64,000 nucleotides of DNA from Burkholderia sp. 9120. GTDB lineage: Bacteria > Pseudomonadota > Gammaproteobacteria > Burkholderiales > Burkholderiaceae. This document shows, in pieces, positions 9,013 to 17,708 of the stretch. The notes below the pieces were generated by a model. It ran no database searches, was not told where the DNA came from, and was given only the letters and a program-made list of their open reading frames with translations. The DNA is taken from the NCBI RefSeq assembly GCF_000745015.1, contig NZ_JQNA01000002.1, positions 5,146,001-5,210,000 on the forward strand. Direction: 5' to 3'. The translations under genes and the position numbers were made by a program. Within the stretch, counting starts at the first letter, position 1. Every line of letters begins with the position of its first letter.

Positions 9013-9534
9013 TTAGCGCAGCCGACGCCAGACCGAAATCGGCACGTCGCCATTCGGCCGCGGTACGACGCGATAGCTGAGTTCGTCGCCCACCAGTTCA
9101 TAGTGCCGGGTTTGCGCCTGCCCTTCCCAATTCGGGAACGACGCCTTGTCGATCTGAAACGTCAGCGTATGCGCGGCGGCATCGACTTTGATCGTGCCGA
9201 AGTGCGTGCTGGACCCCAGCACGGAGGCCGCGTATTCGGCCGGTGTGCCGCTCTGTTTATCGCCCGACGCGAACCGTGGCCGATCGGCTCTGAAAATCTG
9301 CAGCGTGTAACGGCCTTCGCGATCGATCTGCAACATGCCTTGCGGCGCGGCGCCGAAGTCGTGCGCGCGTACGCCGTCGGCCTTGATGACGTCCGCGGCC
9401 ACGAGCGACCAGGTGCCGGCCAGCGGCGAATCCGGCGGGTTGTTGTCACCGGCGTGCGACGGCAGCGAAACCAGTGCAGCGGATACGGACAACAAGGCTG
9501 GGAAGATGAGTTTGAGCATCGTGTTTGGGTTCAT
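9013..9534 (-). CDS. Exported lipocalin-like domain protein
   Basis: 173 residues from the ATG at 9534. The N-terminus (MLKLIFPALLSVSAALVSLP, ending SHAGD) is a signal peptide. The body has the lipocalin-like start LAGTWSLVAADVIKADG, a GRYTLQIFR strand and a C-terminal VPRPNGDVPISVWRR strand, as in the Lipocalin_5 group. Function unknown; probably binds a small hydrophobic ligand in the periplasm. A longer in-frame start (TTG at 9591) overlaps the stop of the MFS gene, but it adds residues ahead of the signal peptide and is less likely. Same strand as the MFS gene, so the two may share a transcript. Confidence 0.65.
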   Translation of the reverse strand: MNPNTMLKLIFPALLSVSAALVSLPSHAGDNNPPDSPLAGTWSLVAADVIKADGVRAHDFGAAPQGMLQIDREGRYTLQIFRADRPRFASGDKQSGTPAEYAASVLGSSTHFGTIKVDAAAHTLTFQIDKASFPNWEGQAQTRHYELVGDELSYRVVPRPNGDVPISVWRRLR

Positions 9535-9587
9535 GTTCAGGTAGGAAGGATCACGGAATCGAAGCGGAAAAATGCACGACGTCCGCG

Positions 9588-10865
9588 TCAATTGGACGAC
9601 GCCGACAACGACGATACGGGCATGGAAACTGAAGGCGCGGGTGATAGAAGCGGGTTAATGCGGCGCTGCCGGCTGGCGAGCAGAACGATTGGAATCAGCA
9701 GCGCCAACGCGCTCGCCTGAGCCAGATAAAGCTGGCGATAGAGATGATGTCCGGCGCTCGCCGCGACGACGACATACACCACCAGCCCGGCCAGGCCATT
9801 GATCGCGTTGAAACTGGCGCTGACGCGCCCTTGATACGCAGAATCCGTCGCGCGCTGTGCCGTGCTGAGAGCAATCACGCTGCTCTGAAAGCTCGCGCCC
9901 AGTCCGGCGTAAATCGCGAAAGCGGCCACCTGTCCCCGACATACCGAGAACGCGAGCAGGCAGGCGGCCGCGATGCCGAGACCGAGCAGCAGGACCGTGC
10001 GCCGCCCGAAGCGATTCGCGAGCCGCACCACGAAGAACCCGCCGGCAATAGCGCCTAAAGCGTAGCCCGCATCGATCTTTCCGAATGCCGCGGCGCTCAG
10101 ATGCAGTTCCTCCCGCACGAAGGGCGCGAGCATCGCATTCATGCCGAACACCACGCTCATGTTCGCGACGAAAAGGCCGTAGAAAAAGCCGATCTCGGGA
10201 CGCTCGACAATATGCGCGACACCCGCGCGCAGATCTCGCCAATAGTGCTTCGGCTTGCCTTCACCTGCACCTTCAGATAAATGCGCCACTTCTCCGGCCG
10301 CCGTCAACCGGCGAGCCGTGAGCCATCCGAAAACGCCCGCCAGCAAATAGGTCACGCTGGCGACGCAGACCGTTGCGGCCGCACCGATCGACGCCAGCAC
10401 GATGCCCGACGCCGCCGCGCCCAGCACCTGCCCGGTTTGGCCCGTGACCACGGTCAATGCGTTGAGCCGCAGCATGTCGTCGGCGCTGGCGTTGCGCGCG
10501 AGCGCCGCTCGCCAGGACAGCACCTGGACTTCGTTGCCCAGGGCGACGAGAAAGCTGATCGCATACGCCGAGGCCGCCGTCGCGTGTCCGCCGGCATAGA
10601 GCGCCGCGTAGGCGAGCAGCATGGCCCATCGAAACAGATCGGCGCGATACGCGAGTCTGGCGGGGTCGCCCCGGTCGATCATGAGCCCGATCACCGGCGA
10701 CAACAGCAAACCCGGCAGCACCGTCATGATCAAACTTAGCGCCGCGCTCGACGGATGCCCGGTGATGTCGATGATCAGCCAGGTGTTGATCAGGAAGAAA
10801 AAGCCCGTGCCGATCTTCGAACTGGCGGTCGTCGCGCCATAAAGCCGAATGGTGTGGGGAGTCAT
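9588..10865 (-). CDS. MFS transporter
   Basis: 425 residues with about twelve hydrophobic helices. The A-loop motif between helices 2 and 3 reads GLMIDRGDPARLAYR, and its half-repeat reads RLANRFGRRTVLL. This resembles the MFS_3/enterobactin-exporter-like group, so export of a small compound is likely; the substrate is unknown. I chose the ATG at 10865; the open frame runs on to 10958 without a convincing start. Divergently transcribed from the adjacent LysR gene, which is its probable regulator. Confidence 0.85.
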   Translation of the reverse strand: MTPHTIRLYGATTASSKIGTGFFFLINTWLIIDITGHPSSAALSLIMTVLPGLLLSPVIGLMIDRGDPARLAYRADLFRWAMLLAYAALYAGGHATAASAYAISFLVALGNEVQVLSWRAALARNASADDMLRLNALTVVTGQTGQVLGAAASGIVLASIGAAATVCVASVTYLLAGVFGWLTARRLTAAGEVAHLSEGAGEGKPKHYWRDLRAGVAHIVERPEIGFFYGLFVANMSVVFGMNAMLAPFVREELHLSAAAFGKIDAGYALGAIAGGFFVVRLANRFGRRTVLLLGLGIAAACLLAFSVCRGQVAAFAIYAGLGASFQSSVIALSTAQRATDSAYQGRVSASFNAINGLAGLVVYVVVAASAGHHLYRQLYLAQASALALLIPIVLLASRQRRINPLLSPAPSVSMPVSSLSASSN

Positions 10866-10928
10866 GGGCGCAGTGGCGGGAGTCCCGAAGTTTTCCAATT
10901 CGGGAACCTTAAACGTCCTAGAATGATT

Positions 10929-10946
10929 AGAAAATTGAATATTTCT
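10929..10946. promoter_or_regulatory. Candidate LysR-type binding site in the divergent promoter
   Basis: An imperfect dyad, AGAAAA-N6-ATTTCT, in an AT-rich segment between the MFS gene and the LysR gene, where a LysR regulator would be expected to bind. No experimental support. Confidence 0.35.
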
Positions 10947-10973
10947 TATCCGACACATTCACAAAACCGAACA

Positions 10974-11873
10974 ATGAACCGGATCAATCTCGACATGGAC
11001 GTGCTGCGCACGCTGGTCACCGCGCAGCAGCTCGGCAGCTTCAATCGCGCGGCCGACCGCCTTGGGCGCTCGCAGTCGGCGGTGAGCCAGCAGTTGCGCA
11101 AGATCGAAGAAAGCGTCGGCGAGGCGCTGTTTCAGAAGCAGGGTCGCGGCCTCGCGCTAACGCCCGCCGGCGACGTGATGCTGGCCTACGCGCGGCGTAT
11201 TCTGGAACTCAACGACGAGGCGGTGAGCGCGGTGCGCGGCTTCGCGATCGACGGTCTGGTACGCATCGGCTTGCCCGCCGACTTCGCCGAAACGTGGCTG
11301 CCGACCGTGCTCGGCCGGTTCAAACGCGCGCATCCGGCGGTGCGGATCGAAGCGGTGGTGGAAGGCAATCGGCGTCTGCTCGAACGGCTCGACAAGGGCG
11401 AACTCGACCTCGTGCTGTCGCTGGGTCAGGAGGCGCGCGCCGACGCCGAACCGGTCGGCGCGGTGGATCTGGTGTGGATCGGACCGGCATCGGAAGAAAG
11501 GTTGTGGGCCCGAGACGAGCCGATTCCGCTGGTGCTGTTCGAGGCGCCGTGTTTCTTCCGGCAACGCGCGCTGGAGGCGTTGGATAAAGCCGGGCTGCCG
11601 TGGCGAATCGCGTTTACGAGCCCGAGCTTGCCCGGTTTGTGGGCCGCCGTGGAAGCGGGCCTCGGCGTCACGCTGCGCACGGCGGCCGGTTTGCCCGCGA
11701 AGCTTCAGGTGGTAGGCGATGCGCTCGCGCTGCCCACGGTGCGCGCGCCCACGCTGCAGGTGTCGCTGCACGACGGTACGCGTACTTTGGAACCGGCGGT
11801 GGCTCGTCTGAAAGACATCATCGCGGAAACGATCGCGGGCAATCTGCCGGTGGCAAATGCCCGAGCGGCCTGA
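10974..11873 (+). CDS. LysR family transcriptional regulator (divergent from MFS)
   Basis: 299 residues. The N-terminal winged helix is typical (MDVLRTLVTAQQLGSFNRAA, then SQSAVSQQLRKIEES), followed by the periplasmic-binding-like effector domain with DLVLSLG around residue 145. It begins at the ATG at 10974, 108 bases from the divergent MFS start, the classic arrangement for a LysR protein controlling its neighbour. Effector unknown. Confidence 0.9.
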   Translation: MNRINLDMDVLRTLVTAQQLGSFNRAADRLGRSQSAVSQQLRKIEESVGEALFQKQGRGLALTPAGDVMLAYARRILELNDEAVSAVRGFAIDGLVRIGLPADFAETWLPTVLGRFKRAHPAVRIEAVVEGNRRLLERLDKGELDLVLSLGQEARADAEPVGAVDLVWIGPASEERLWARDEPIPLVLFEAPCFFRQRALEALDKAGLPWRIAFTSPSLPGLWAAVEAGLGVTLRTAAGLPAKLQVVGDALALPTVRAPTLQVSLHDGTRTLEPAVARLKDIIAETIAGNLPVANARAA

Positions 11874-12003
11874 GCGCGGCATTACACGCGGCTGAGGGTC
11901 ATCATCGTCATGCCGCGCCGCCGGCCGTGCCGGAAAGCGACATAATGCCGGTTGTCTGCTGTGTCATGCAGCGACCGCATTCTCACCGAACCAGGAGATT
12001 CAA

Positions 12004-12297
12004 ATGAGCAAGGGCTATTGGGTAACCGCATATCGCGCCACCAAAGACGCATCGAAACTGGCCGCGTATGCGCAACTCGCGGCGCCGGCCGTGGCGGCCG
12101 CGGGCGGCAAGTTCATCGTGCGTGGCGTGGCTGAGGATGCCCGCGAGCAAGGCCTGAAGGAACGCACGGTCGTGATCGAGTATCCGAGCTACGAACAGGC
12201 TGTCGCCGCGTACGAAAGCGAAGCCTACAAGAAGGCGCTCGAGGCGCTGGGCGACGGCGTGGAACGCGATCTGCGCATTGTTCGCGGCGCGGAATAA
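12004..12297 (+). CDS. DUF1330 family protein
   Basis: A 97-residue dimeric alpha-beta-barrel protein of the DUF1330 group: starts MSKGYWVTAYRATKD and has VIEYPSYEQAVAAYESEAYK, the signature stretch of the family. Function unknown; small cytosolic protein. AGGAG stands eight bases ahead of the ATG. A strong terminator directly downstream makes it a single-gene transcription unit. Confidence 0.9.
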   Translation: MSKGYWVTAYRATKDASKLAAYAQLAAPAVAAAGGKFIVRGVAEDAREQGLKERTVVIEYPSYEQAVAAYESEAYKKALEALGDGVERDLRIVRGAE

Positions 12298-12315
12298 CGC
12301 GTTCATCCGCAGGCA

Positions 12316-12353
12316 ACAGGGCGGCTCTCTCGCGAGAGCCGCCCTGTTTTTTT
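12316..12353 (+). terminator. Intrinsic terminator after the DUF1330 gene
   Basis: A 14-bp perfect stem (arms 12316-12329 and 12334-12347, loop TCGC) followed by seven T (12347-12353). Begins 19 bases past the stop codon. Confidence 0.95.
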
Positions 12354-12366
12354 GGGCTGCCGGCAA

Positions 12367-13572
12367 TCAGTTCGACTGCACCGCCAGTGTGTGTATCTGG
12401 CTCAGCAATCGTTCGATTTCCGCGTCCGTGGTCAGGTAGCTGATCGACGCGCGCGCGATCTGTTGCAATCCTCGCGACGTCATGTCGAACGGCGTATAGC
12501 TGACGCCGTTGCTGCCGATCACGATGCCCTGCGCGGCCAGACTGCGCTGCACCGTGACGGCGTCGAGACCGGCGAGGTTGAACGCGACCAGGCCTGAACG
12601 TTCGATCCCGAGATCAAGCACCGTTACACCAGGCAGTTCGGCTAGTTGCACGCGCAACCGTTGCGCCACGCTGTCGATCCGCGAGCGGATCGCTTCGATG
12701 CCGATTTCCAGCGCCTCTTCGAGCGCATTCGCCAGTCCGCAGTGCAGCGCGAGCGCAGCCTCCGACGATTCGAAGCGCCCCGCGTCATCGCGCAAGACGG
12801 GTTCGCCTCTCGCGTCCAGCGGCGCGGAATGCGTGTCCGTGTACGGCGGCGTCAAACGCGGCAGAAACGCCTGCCGCACGTACAACAGACCCGTGCCTCG
12901 CGGCCCGCGCAGTCCCTTGCGTCCAGCGGTGCTCAGCACATCGCAACCCAGCTCGGCGACATCGATCGGCAATTGCCCCGCAGCCTGCGCGGCGTCGATG
13001 AAATACGGAATGCCGTGACGGCGCGCCACCTGCCCGATCGCCGCGGCCGGATTGATCAAGCCGCCGTTAGCCGGCAACCACGTCAGCGCGATCAGACGCA
13101 CACGCTCGTCGAGCATGGCCTCCAGCGCTAGCGGGTCCGCCGCGCCGTCGGCGTCGCAAGGAATCACGTCGATCGACACGCCAACGCGCTGCGCCAGCCC
13201 ACGCATCATGCCCAGATTGCCGCCCCATTCATGACGGCCGACGAGGATACGCTCGCCCGCTCTCCACGGCCCCAGCGCGGCAAATGCCGCGCCCCAGCCG
13301 GGCGAATTGCCCGTGGTCAACGCGATCTCGGCGGGCTGCGCATTGAACAGCCGCGCGGCCAGTCCGCGTGCGCGTTCAGTCTGCTCGCGTCCCACGATGC
13401 CGGCTTCCATCGGCCCGGTCGTGGCTTCGCGCCAGAGGTGCGCGTGAATCGCCTCCAACGTCGCCGAAGACGGCAGCGAAGCGCCCGCGTGATTGAAATG
13501 CGTGGTGTGCTGCGTGCCCGGCGTGCGGGCGCGAAGTGCCTCCACGGCGGCGGTCGAAAGAAGAGCGGACAT
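12367..13572 (-). CDS. Class V aminotransferase (PLP-dependent)
   Basis: 401 residues, fold type I. FNHAGASLPS (about 26-35) is the N-terminal substrate loop; ALTWLPANGGLINPAAAIG and FIDAAQAAGQ supply the cofactor-stacking and Asp residues; AGRKGLRGPRG carries the lysine that should form the PLP Schiff base. The group includes cysteine desulfurase-like and isopenicillin-N-epimerase-like enzymes, and the GRKGLRGPRGTG loop is more typical of the latter. Its ATG is two bases beyond the stop of the upstream RidA gene, so they are translated from one message. A RidA partner fits an enzyme that releases reactive enamine/imine products. Substrate unknown. Confidence 0.85.
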   Translation of the reverse strand: MSALLSTAAVEALRARTPGTQHTTHFNHAGASLPSSATLEAIHAHLWREATTGPMEAGIVGREQTERARGLAARLFNAQPAEIALTTGNSPGWGAAFAALGPWRAGERILVGRHEWGGNLGMMRGLAQRVGVSIDVIPCDADGAADPLALEAMLDERVRLIALTWLPANGGLINPAAAIGQVARRHGIPYFIDAAQAAGQLPIDVAELGCDVLSTAGRKGLRGPRGTGLLYVRQAFLPRLTPPYTDTHSAPLDARGEPVLRDDAGRFESSEAALALHCGLANALEEALEIGIEAIRSRIDSVAQRLRVQLAELPGVTVLDLGIERSGLVAFNLAGLDAVTVQRSLAAQGIVIGSNGVSYTPFDMTSRGLQQIARASISYLTTDAEIERLLSQIHTLAVQSN

Positions 13573-13574
13573 GG

Positions 13575-14051
13575 TTATTCCAATGAGGTCAGTGCGATCA
13601 ACGCTTCGACTTCGACCGCCACACCCGCGGGCAGCGAGGCGACGCCGACGGCGCTGCGCGCGTGCCGGCCGGCATCGCCGAAGACCTGAACCATCAGGTC
13701 CGATGCGCCATTGGCAATCACGCTGTGGCGCGCGAAATCGGGTGTGCTGGCAACGAATACGCGCAGCCGCACGACGCGGGCCACGCGGTCCAGGCGGTCA
13801 TCGGTGGCGGCGGCGATCTGCGACAGCACGCTCAACGCGGACGCACGCGCGGCTTCGATACCGTCGTCGTCCGACACGGTATCGCCGAGACGGCCGAGAT
13901 AGGCCGGTTGCCCTGCCTTGCGCGAGATCTGACCGGACACATGCAGAAGATGACCTTCCTGCACGTACGGCGCGTAATTGGCGGCGGCGGGCGCGGCGGG
14001 TTCGAGCGTGAGACCGAGGCTTGCAACACGTGCTGAGATCGAAGAGGTCAT
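13575..14051 (-). CDS. RidA family protein (enamine/imine deaminase)
   Basis: 158 residues from the ATG at 14051. Members hydrolyse reactive 2-aminoacrylate-type enamines made by PLP enzymes. Family features: YVQEGHLLHVSGQI near residue 30, LSQIAAATDDRLDRVARVVRL, then VFVAS. Late in the protein GVASLPAGVAVEVEALI replaces the canonical arginine-containing R-x-x-x-x-x-LP block (here HARSAVGVASLP), so the ligand Arg may be retained as Arg in HARSA. Longer than E. coli RidA (128) through N-terminal and central extensions, as in the YjgF/UK114 subgroup with Atu1953-like members. First gene of a two-gene unit with the aminotransferase. Confidence 0.85.
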   Translation of the reverse strand: MTSSISARVASLGLTLEPAAPAAANYAPYVQEGHLLHVSGQISRKAGQPAYLGRLGDTVSDDDGIEAARASALSVLSQIAAATDDRLDRVARVVRLRVFVASTPDFARHSVIANGASDLMVQVFGDAGRHARSAVGVASLPAGVAVEVEALIALTSLE

Positions 14052-14144
14052 GTCGAATTGTCCAGGCAAGATGGGGAAGTCCAATCCTATTAGCCCGGCC
14101 CACCCCGTGACCAATCAATTTTTCCCCGCAACGGATGAGCGAAA

Positions 14145-15065
14145 CTAATGCGTCGGCTGTAAAGCGTCTTCGTTCGCCGCCTCGGCGAGCCAGTCGCGGA
14201 ATGCGGTTGCCGCCGCGCCAAGGTTGCCCTTGGGCGTGACGAACCACCAGCCGATGCGGGTGTCGTCGAGTCGCGCATCGGGTAATGCCTCGACCAGCGC
14301 GCCGCTCGCCAGTTGCCGCGCGATCAGGCGGTGACGGCCCATCGCGATGCCTTGTCCGGCGAGCGCCGCTTCCACGACGATGTTGTAGTCGTGCAGATGC
14401 ACCTGCTGCGATTGCGTCAGATCGAGGCCGAAGCGACGGCTCCAGGCGTCCCATTCGAACGACTGCCGCGAATACGACGTGAGCAGCGGAAAGCGCAACA
14501 GGTCTTGCGGTTCGCGCGGACGCTTCCTGCCGGCGACCAGCGACGGCGCACACACCAGCGACAAACGCTCCGTCATCAACCGTTGTGCGTGCACACCGCG
14601 CCAACCGCCGAGGCCATAACGGATCGCGACATCCACTTCGCCGCCCGGCACGTCGGCGAGTGCGATCTCGGGCCGCAGTTGCAGATCGATCCGCGGACAG
14701 GCGGCCGCGAAAGCCTGCAAGCGCGGCGCCAGCCAGCGCGTCGCGAACGAAGCCAGAATGCCGACGCTCAGGCTCGTCCGCTCGACGGACGGCGCGCGAA
14801 CCTCCTGCGTGCCGAGCCGCAACAACTCGAATGCGTCATGAACGCGCGCGTAATAAGCGACGCCCGCCGACGTCAGTGCGACGGCGCGCGTGCGACGTTC
14901 GAACAGCGCTACGCCGAGATCGGCTTCGAGCTTCTGGATCTGATGACTGACGGCACTCTGCGTGACGAACAGTTCCTGCGCGGCGTGGCTGAAACTCAGC
15001 AGCCTGGCGGCGGCTTCGAATGCGCGTAGGGACAGTAACGGCGGGAGTGGACGAGGCAGACGCAT
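14145..15065 (-). CDS. LysR family transcriptional regulator (GcvA-like)
   Basis: 306 residues from the ATG at 15065. N-terminal HTH: LPPLLSLRAFEAAARLLSFS then TQSAVSHQIQKLEADLGVAL; the effector domain has DVAIRYGLGGWRGV around residue 160, characteristic of GcvA-type regulators. It sits 93 bases upstream of the RidA gene on the same strand, so it probably governs the RidA/aminotransferase pair. Co-effector unknown. Confidence 0.9.
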   Translation of the reverse strand: MRLPRPLPPLLSLRAFEAAARLLSFSHAAQELFVTQSAVSHQIQKLEADLGVALFERRTRAVALTSAGVAYYARVHDAFELLRLGTQEVRAPSVERTSLSVGILASFATRWLAPRLQAFAAACPRIDLQLRPEIALADVPGGEVDVAIRYGLGGWRGVHAQRLMTERLSLVCAPSLVAGRKRPREPQDLLRFPLLTSYSRQSFEWDAWSRRFGLDLTQSQQVHLHDYNIVVEAALAGQGIAMGRHRLIARQLASGALVEALPDARLDDTRIGWWFVTPKGNLGAAATAFRDWLAEAANEDALQPTH

Positions 15066-15091
15066 CGGGTTCGAATGAAGAGGTTGCGCGC

Positions 15092-15949
15092 TCACGCGAG
15101 TTGGGTGTGTCGCGACACGAGCGCTTTGACCGCGTCGACGTCGGCCGGCGACACCGGCGTGAAGACGACCATGCTCAGGCCATCCGCGCCGGCCACGGGA
15201 AACGCGGAGTATTCGAGCGTGAGCAACCCGGCCACCGAATGCCGCATGTGCTTCGTGCCGCCCCAGTGGTTGAGCACGTCGTTCTCGGCCCAGAGCCGCC
15301 GGAAGTCTTCGCTGCTGTCCTGGAGTTCGGCGGCCAGCGCCGACGCTTCGGCAGAACCGCCCACCCGCGCGATATCGAAGCGGAACACGGCGACCGCCAC
15401 GCGTGCGCTCTCTTCCCAATGCGGCTGGCAGGTGCGCATGGTCGGATCGCTGAACAGACGACGCAGCACGTTGCGCTCGCGAACCGGCAGCGCGGCGTAG
15501 TCGCCCAGCACCGCGACGGCGGCCGCGTTCCAGGCCACGACGTCCCACGTCGTCGTTTTAACGATCGCGGCGCTGGTGGGCATGCCGTCCAGCACGCGTT
15601 GCAAAGCCGGCGTCACACTTGAGGTCTCTACCGGGCTGAGCGGCGGCGGGCGTTGCTGCGCGAGCAGAAACAACATCTCGCGGCCGGCGGCGTCGAGTTC
15701 GAGCGCACGGGCGAGCCGCTCCAGCACTTCGTTCGACGGCGGACCGCCGCGCCCCTGTTCGAGCCACGTGTACCACGCGACGCTGACGTTGGCGCGGGTG
15801 GCCACTTCTTCTCGTCTAAGGCCGGGTGTGCGGCGGCGGATTTGCGCTTCCGGCCCGGGTTGCAGGCGCGAGCGGCGATCGCGCAGAAAGCTGCCTAGCG
15901 AGGTGCTGCACGCGGACGCGACCGGATCCGGCAAGGTATTGACTGGCAT
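15092..15949 (-). CDS. XRE family regulator with MmyB-like ligand-binding domain
   Basis: 285 residues. Residues 15-85 form a helix-turn-helix of the XRE type (RRTPGLRREEVATRANVSVA, then YTWLEQGRG). The C-terminal two thirds is the MmyB-like/PAS-fold domain seen in many GC-rich bacteria (VVAWNAAAVAVLGDYAALP; LWAENDV; GLLTLEYSAFPV). In other bacteria such proteins often control an adjacent oxidoreductase gene. Here the next gene is a LysR regulator 26 bases away on the same strand. Fatty-acid binding has been reported for the domain family; relevance here is inference. Confidence 0.9.
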   Translation of the reverse strand: MPVNTLPDPVASACSTSLGSFLRDRRSRLQPGPEAQIRRRTPGLRREEVATRANVSVAWYTWLEQGRGGPPSNEVLERLARALELDAAGREMLFLLAQQRPPPLSPVETSSVTPALQRVLDGMPTSAAIVKTTTWDVVAWNAAAVAVLGDYAALPVRERNVLRRLFSDPTMRTCQPHWEESARVAVAVFRFDIARVGGSAEASALAAELQDSSEDFRRLWAENDVLNHWGGTKHMRHSVAGLLTLEYSAFPVAGADGLSMVVFTPVSPADVDAVKALVSRHTQLA

Positions 15950-16072
15950 GACGTAGAGGGCTCCCGGAACGACGCGCAGCGCGCATCGCTGCCGATACTT
16001 TAGCGCGGAATGGGAGGCTGGGTGGAACGGGTGGAACGTTCAACAGTCGTTCAATACGCGCTCACTACGCTT

Positions 16073-16753
16073 TCAATACTCGACGAGAATCGTCACTCGC
16101 CGGTTCGCGGCGCGAGCCGCGGCGTCGTCGCCGATGATCAACGGGAAGTTGTCGGCTCGGCCAATCGCCGCCATTCTGTGCGCCTCGATTCCTTTGTCGG
16201 CGAAAAAACGAACCACGGCCCCCGCTCTCGCCGACGACAACTCCCAGTTCGATTCGAATTTCGCCGTGGCGATCGGCACGCTGTCCGTGTGTCCTTCGAC
16301 GAGAATATTGTTCTTCGAACGGTCGCGCAGTACGCCGGCAATCTGGCTCAGCACGTCGAACGATTCGGGTAATAACCGCGCGTCGCCGGCGTTAAAAAGG
16401 ATCTTCGCGTTGATCGCGATTTCGACGCCTTGCGTCGCGTTCGAAATCGTAATCTGGCTGTTGCTCTTGAGCGGTTCCAGCAAAGAGAGCAGTTGTTTCT
16501 TAGCGGTATCGGGCGTGCCGCCTGCGTTCGATACCACCAGCGTTTTCTCCGCGCGATGCTCCAGCGCCTTGATTTCCAGTTCCCGGTTCTTTGCCAGCTC
16601 CAACGCGTACAGCGCGAGGAACAACACCATCAACGAGGTAACGAGGTCCGCGTAGGAAATCAGCCAGCGTCCGGATTGCTCGTCGCCTTCGTCCGCGTCC
16701 TGATAGCCGGTTTTATCCGCCTTGAGGCGTCTGTTTCCCGAGGAGATAGTCAT
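16073..16753 (-). CDS. MotB-like stator protein with OmpA-type peptidoglycan-binding domain
   Basis: 226 residues. Its one membrane helix follows GRWLISYADLVTSLMVLFLA, with Asp36 at the position of the proton-carrying Asp32 of E. coli MotB, so ion conduction should be possible. Residues 110-226 form the OmpA/MotB C-terminal domain: VEGHTDSVPI, NWELSSARAGAVVRFF, then ANRRVTILVEY. It is short compared with E. coli MotB (308), because the linker is brief, as in MotD-type proteins. Last gene of a three-gene set; 94 bases separate it from the MotA-like gene. The start is the ATG at 16753; no strong ribosome-binding site is visible. Role with the FliG-C-like protein is inferred. Confidence 0.85.
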   Translation of the reverse strand: MTISSGNRRLKADKTGYQDADEGDEQSGRWLISYADLVTSLMVLFLALYALELAKNRELEIKALEHRAEKTLVVSNAGGTPDTAKKQLLSLLEPLKSNSQITISNATQGVEIAINAKILFNAGDARLLPESFDVLSQIAGVLRDRSKNNILVEGHTDSVPIATAKFESNWELSSARAGAVVRFFADKGIEAHRMAAIGRADNFPLIIGDDAAARAANRRVTILVEY

Positions 16754-16847
16754 ACCCGTAACGCCTGCTTCGAATTCACATTTGATTGAACAGCCGCACA
16801 CCACTGAGCTGTAAGTGCCGCCGCCGAATATCGATGCGTGCGGCTCG

Positions 16848-17612
16848 CTACCCCAGCAGCTCCGCCGATCTTGCCCGCACGTCTCCCGCCAGACGCGTTT
16901 CGATCGTATGCGGCGACTCCTTGCGCGAGATCGCGAGCAAGCCGTCGAGATACAAACGACGGAAGCGCAACTCGCTATCCACCTGCGCCCGGATCTTGCC
17001 GTACAGCGGCAGAAACAGCAGATTCGCGAACGCGAGGCCATAGAGCGTCGCCACGAACGCGGTGGCAATACCTTGCCCCAGTTGCGCAGGTTCGAGCATA
17101 TGACCTGTGACCTGAATCAGGCCGAGCACCGCGCCGAGAATGCCGAACGTCGGCGCATAACCGCCCGCCTGTTGCCAGATTCGCGCGGCCGCCACGTGAT
17201 TGCGCTCGTACGCATCCAGCTCCCGTTGCAACGCATCTTCGAGCACGGCCGTGCCCACACCGTTCGCCAGCAGTTCGAGCCCGCGCTGCGCAAACGGATT
17301 GATGCCGCCGGCCTCGATCGACTCGAACGCCAGCATGCCGTTCAGCTTCGCCTGATCGCCCCATTCGAGCAGAACCGACAGGCTCTTGCGGTCGACCTGT
17401 CGCGCTCTCACGAAGGCCAGCCGCAGTTGCTTGACGCCATCGAAGAATCGCGCCCACGTGTTCTGGATCATCACCGCGCCGAGCGTGCCGCCCAGCACGA
17501 TGACGAACGCCTCCGGCTGAAACAGCGCCGTAAAGTGCCCACCCTCCAGCGAGAAACCGGCGACGATCGCCGTTACGCCGAACACGGCGCCCAATAGCGT
17601 CAAAAGATCCAT
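16848..17612 (-). CDS. MotA-like stator protein
   Basis: 254 residues, four membrane helices (about 3-22, 34-50, 150-170, 180-205). The proline and glycine-rich helix 3 reads GGYAPTFGILGAVLGLIQ, as in flagellar MotA/MotC and PomA. The cytoplasmic loop keeps a positive and an acidic residue (Lys89 and Glu97 in AKLNGMLAFE) where E. coli MotA uses Arg90 and Glu98 to touch FliG. The ATG at 17612 is preceded by GAGGACGT. The length is normal for flagellar stators and lacks the long tail of ZorA. Located between the cyclic-nucleotide/FliG-C-like gene and the MotB-like gene, and away from flagellar structural genes. Confidence 0.88.
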   Translation of the reverse strand: MDLLTLLGAVFGVTAIVAGFSLEGGHFTALFQPEAFVIVLGGTLGAVMIQNTWARFFDGVKQLRLAFVRARQVDRKSLSVLLEWGDQAKLNGMLAFESIEAGGINPFAQRGLELLANGVGTAVLEDALQRELDAYERNHVAAARIWQQAGGYAPTFGILGAVLGLIQVTGHMLEPAQLGQGIATAFVATLYGLAFANLLFLPLYGKIRAQVDSELRFRRLYLDGLLAISRKESPHTIETRLAGDVRARSAELLG

Positions 17613-17708
17613 ACGTCCTCTCGAACGGCCGCCCGAGCCTTCGAACCTGCAATGAAAACAGCCTGCCTGGTGACGCACATCAGCACGCAATCCAGCACGC
17701 CAATCGCG

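Noticed and set aside
9535..9591. Longer lipocalin-like protein starting at TTG 9591
   Set aside because: The added residues precede a normal signal peptide and overlap the stop of the MFS gene; the ATG at 9534 is more sensible.
16073..17612. MotA/MotB-like pair as a Zorya-type anti-phage system
   Set aside because: The MotA-like protein has flagellar length with no long cytosolic tail, and no ZorC, ZorD or ZorE gene is adjacent.
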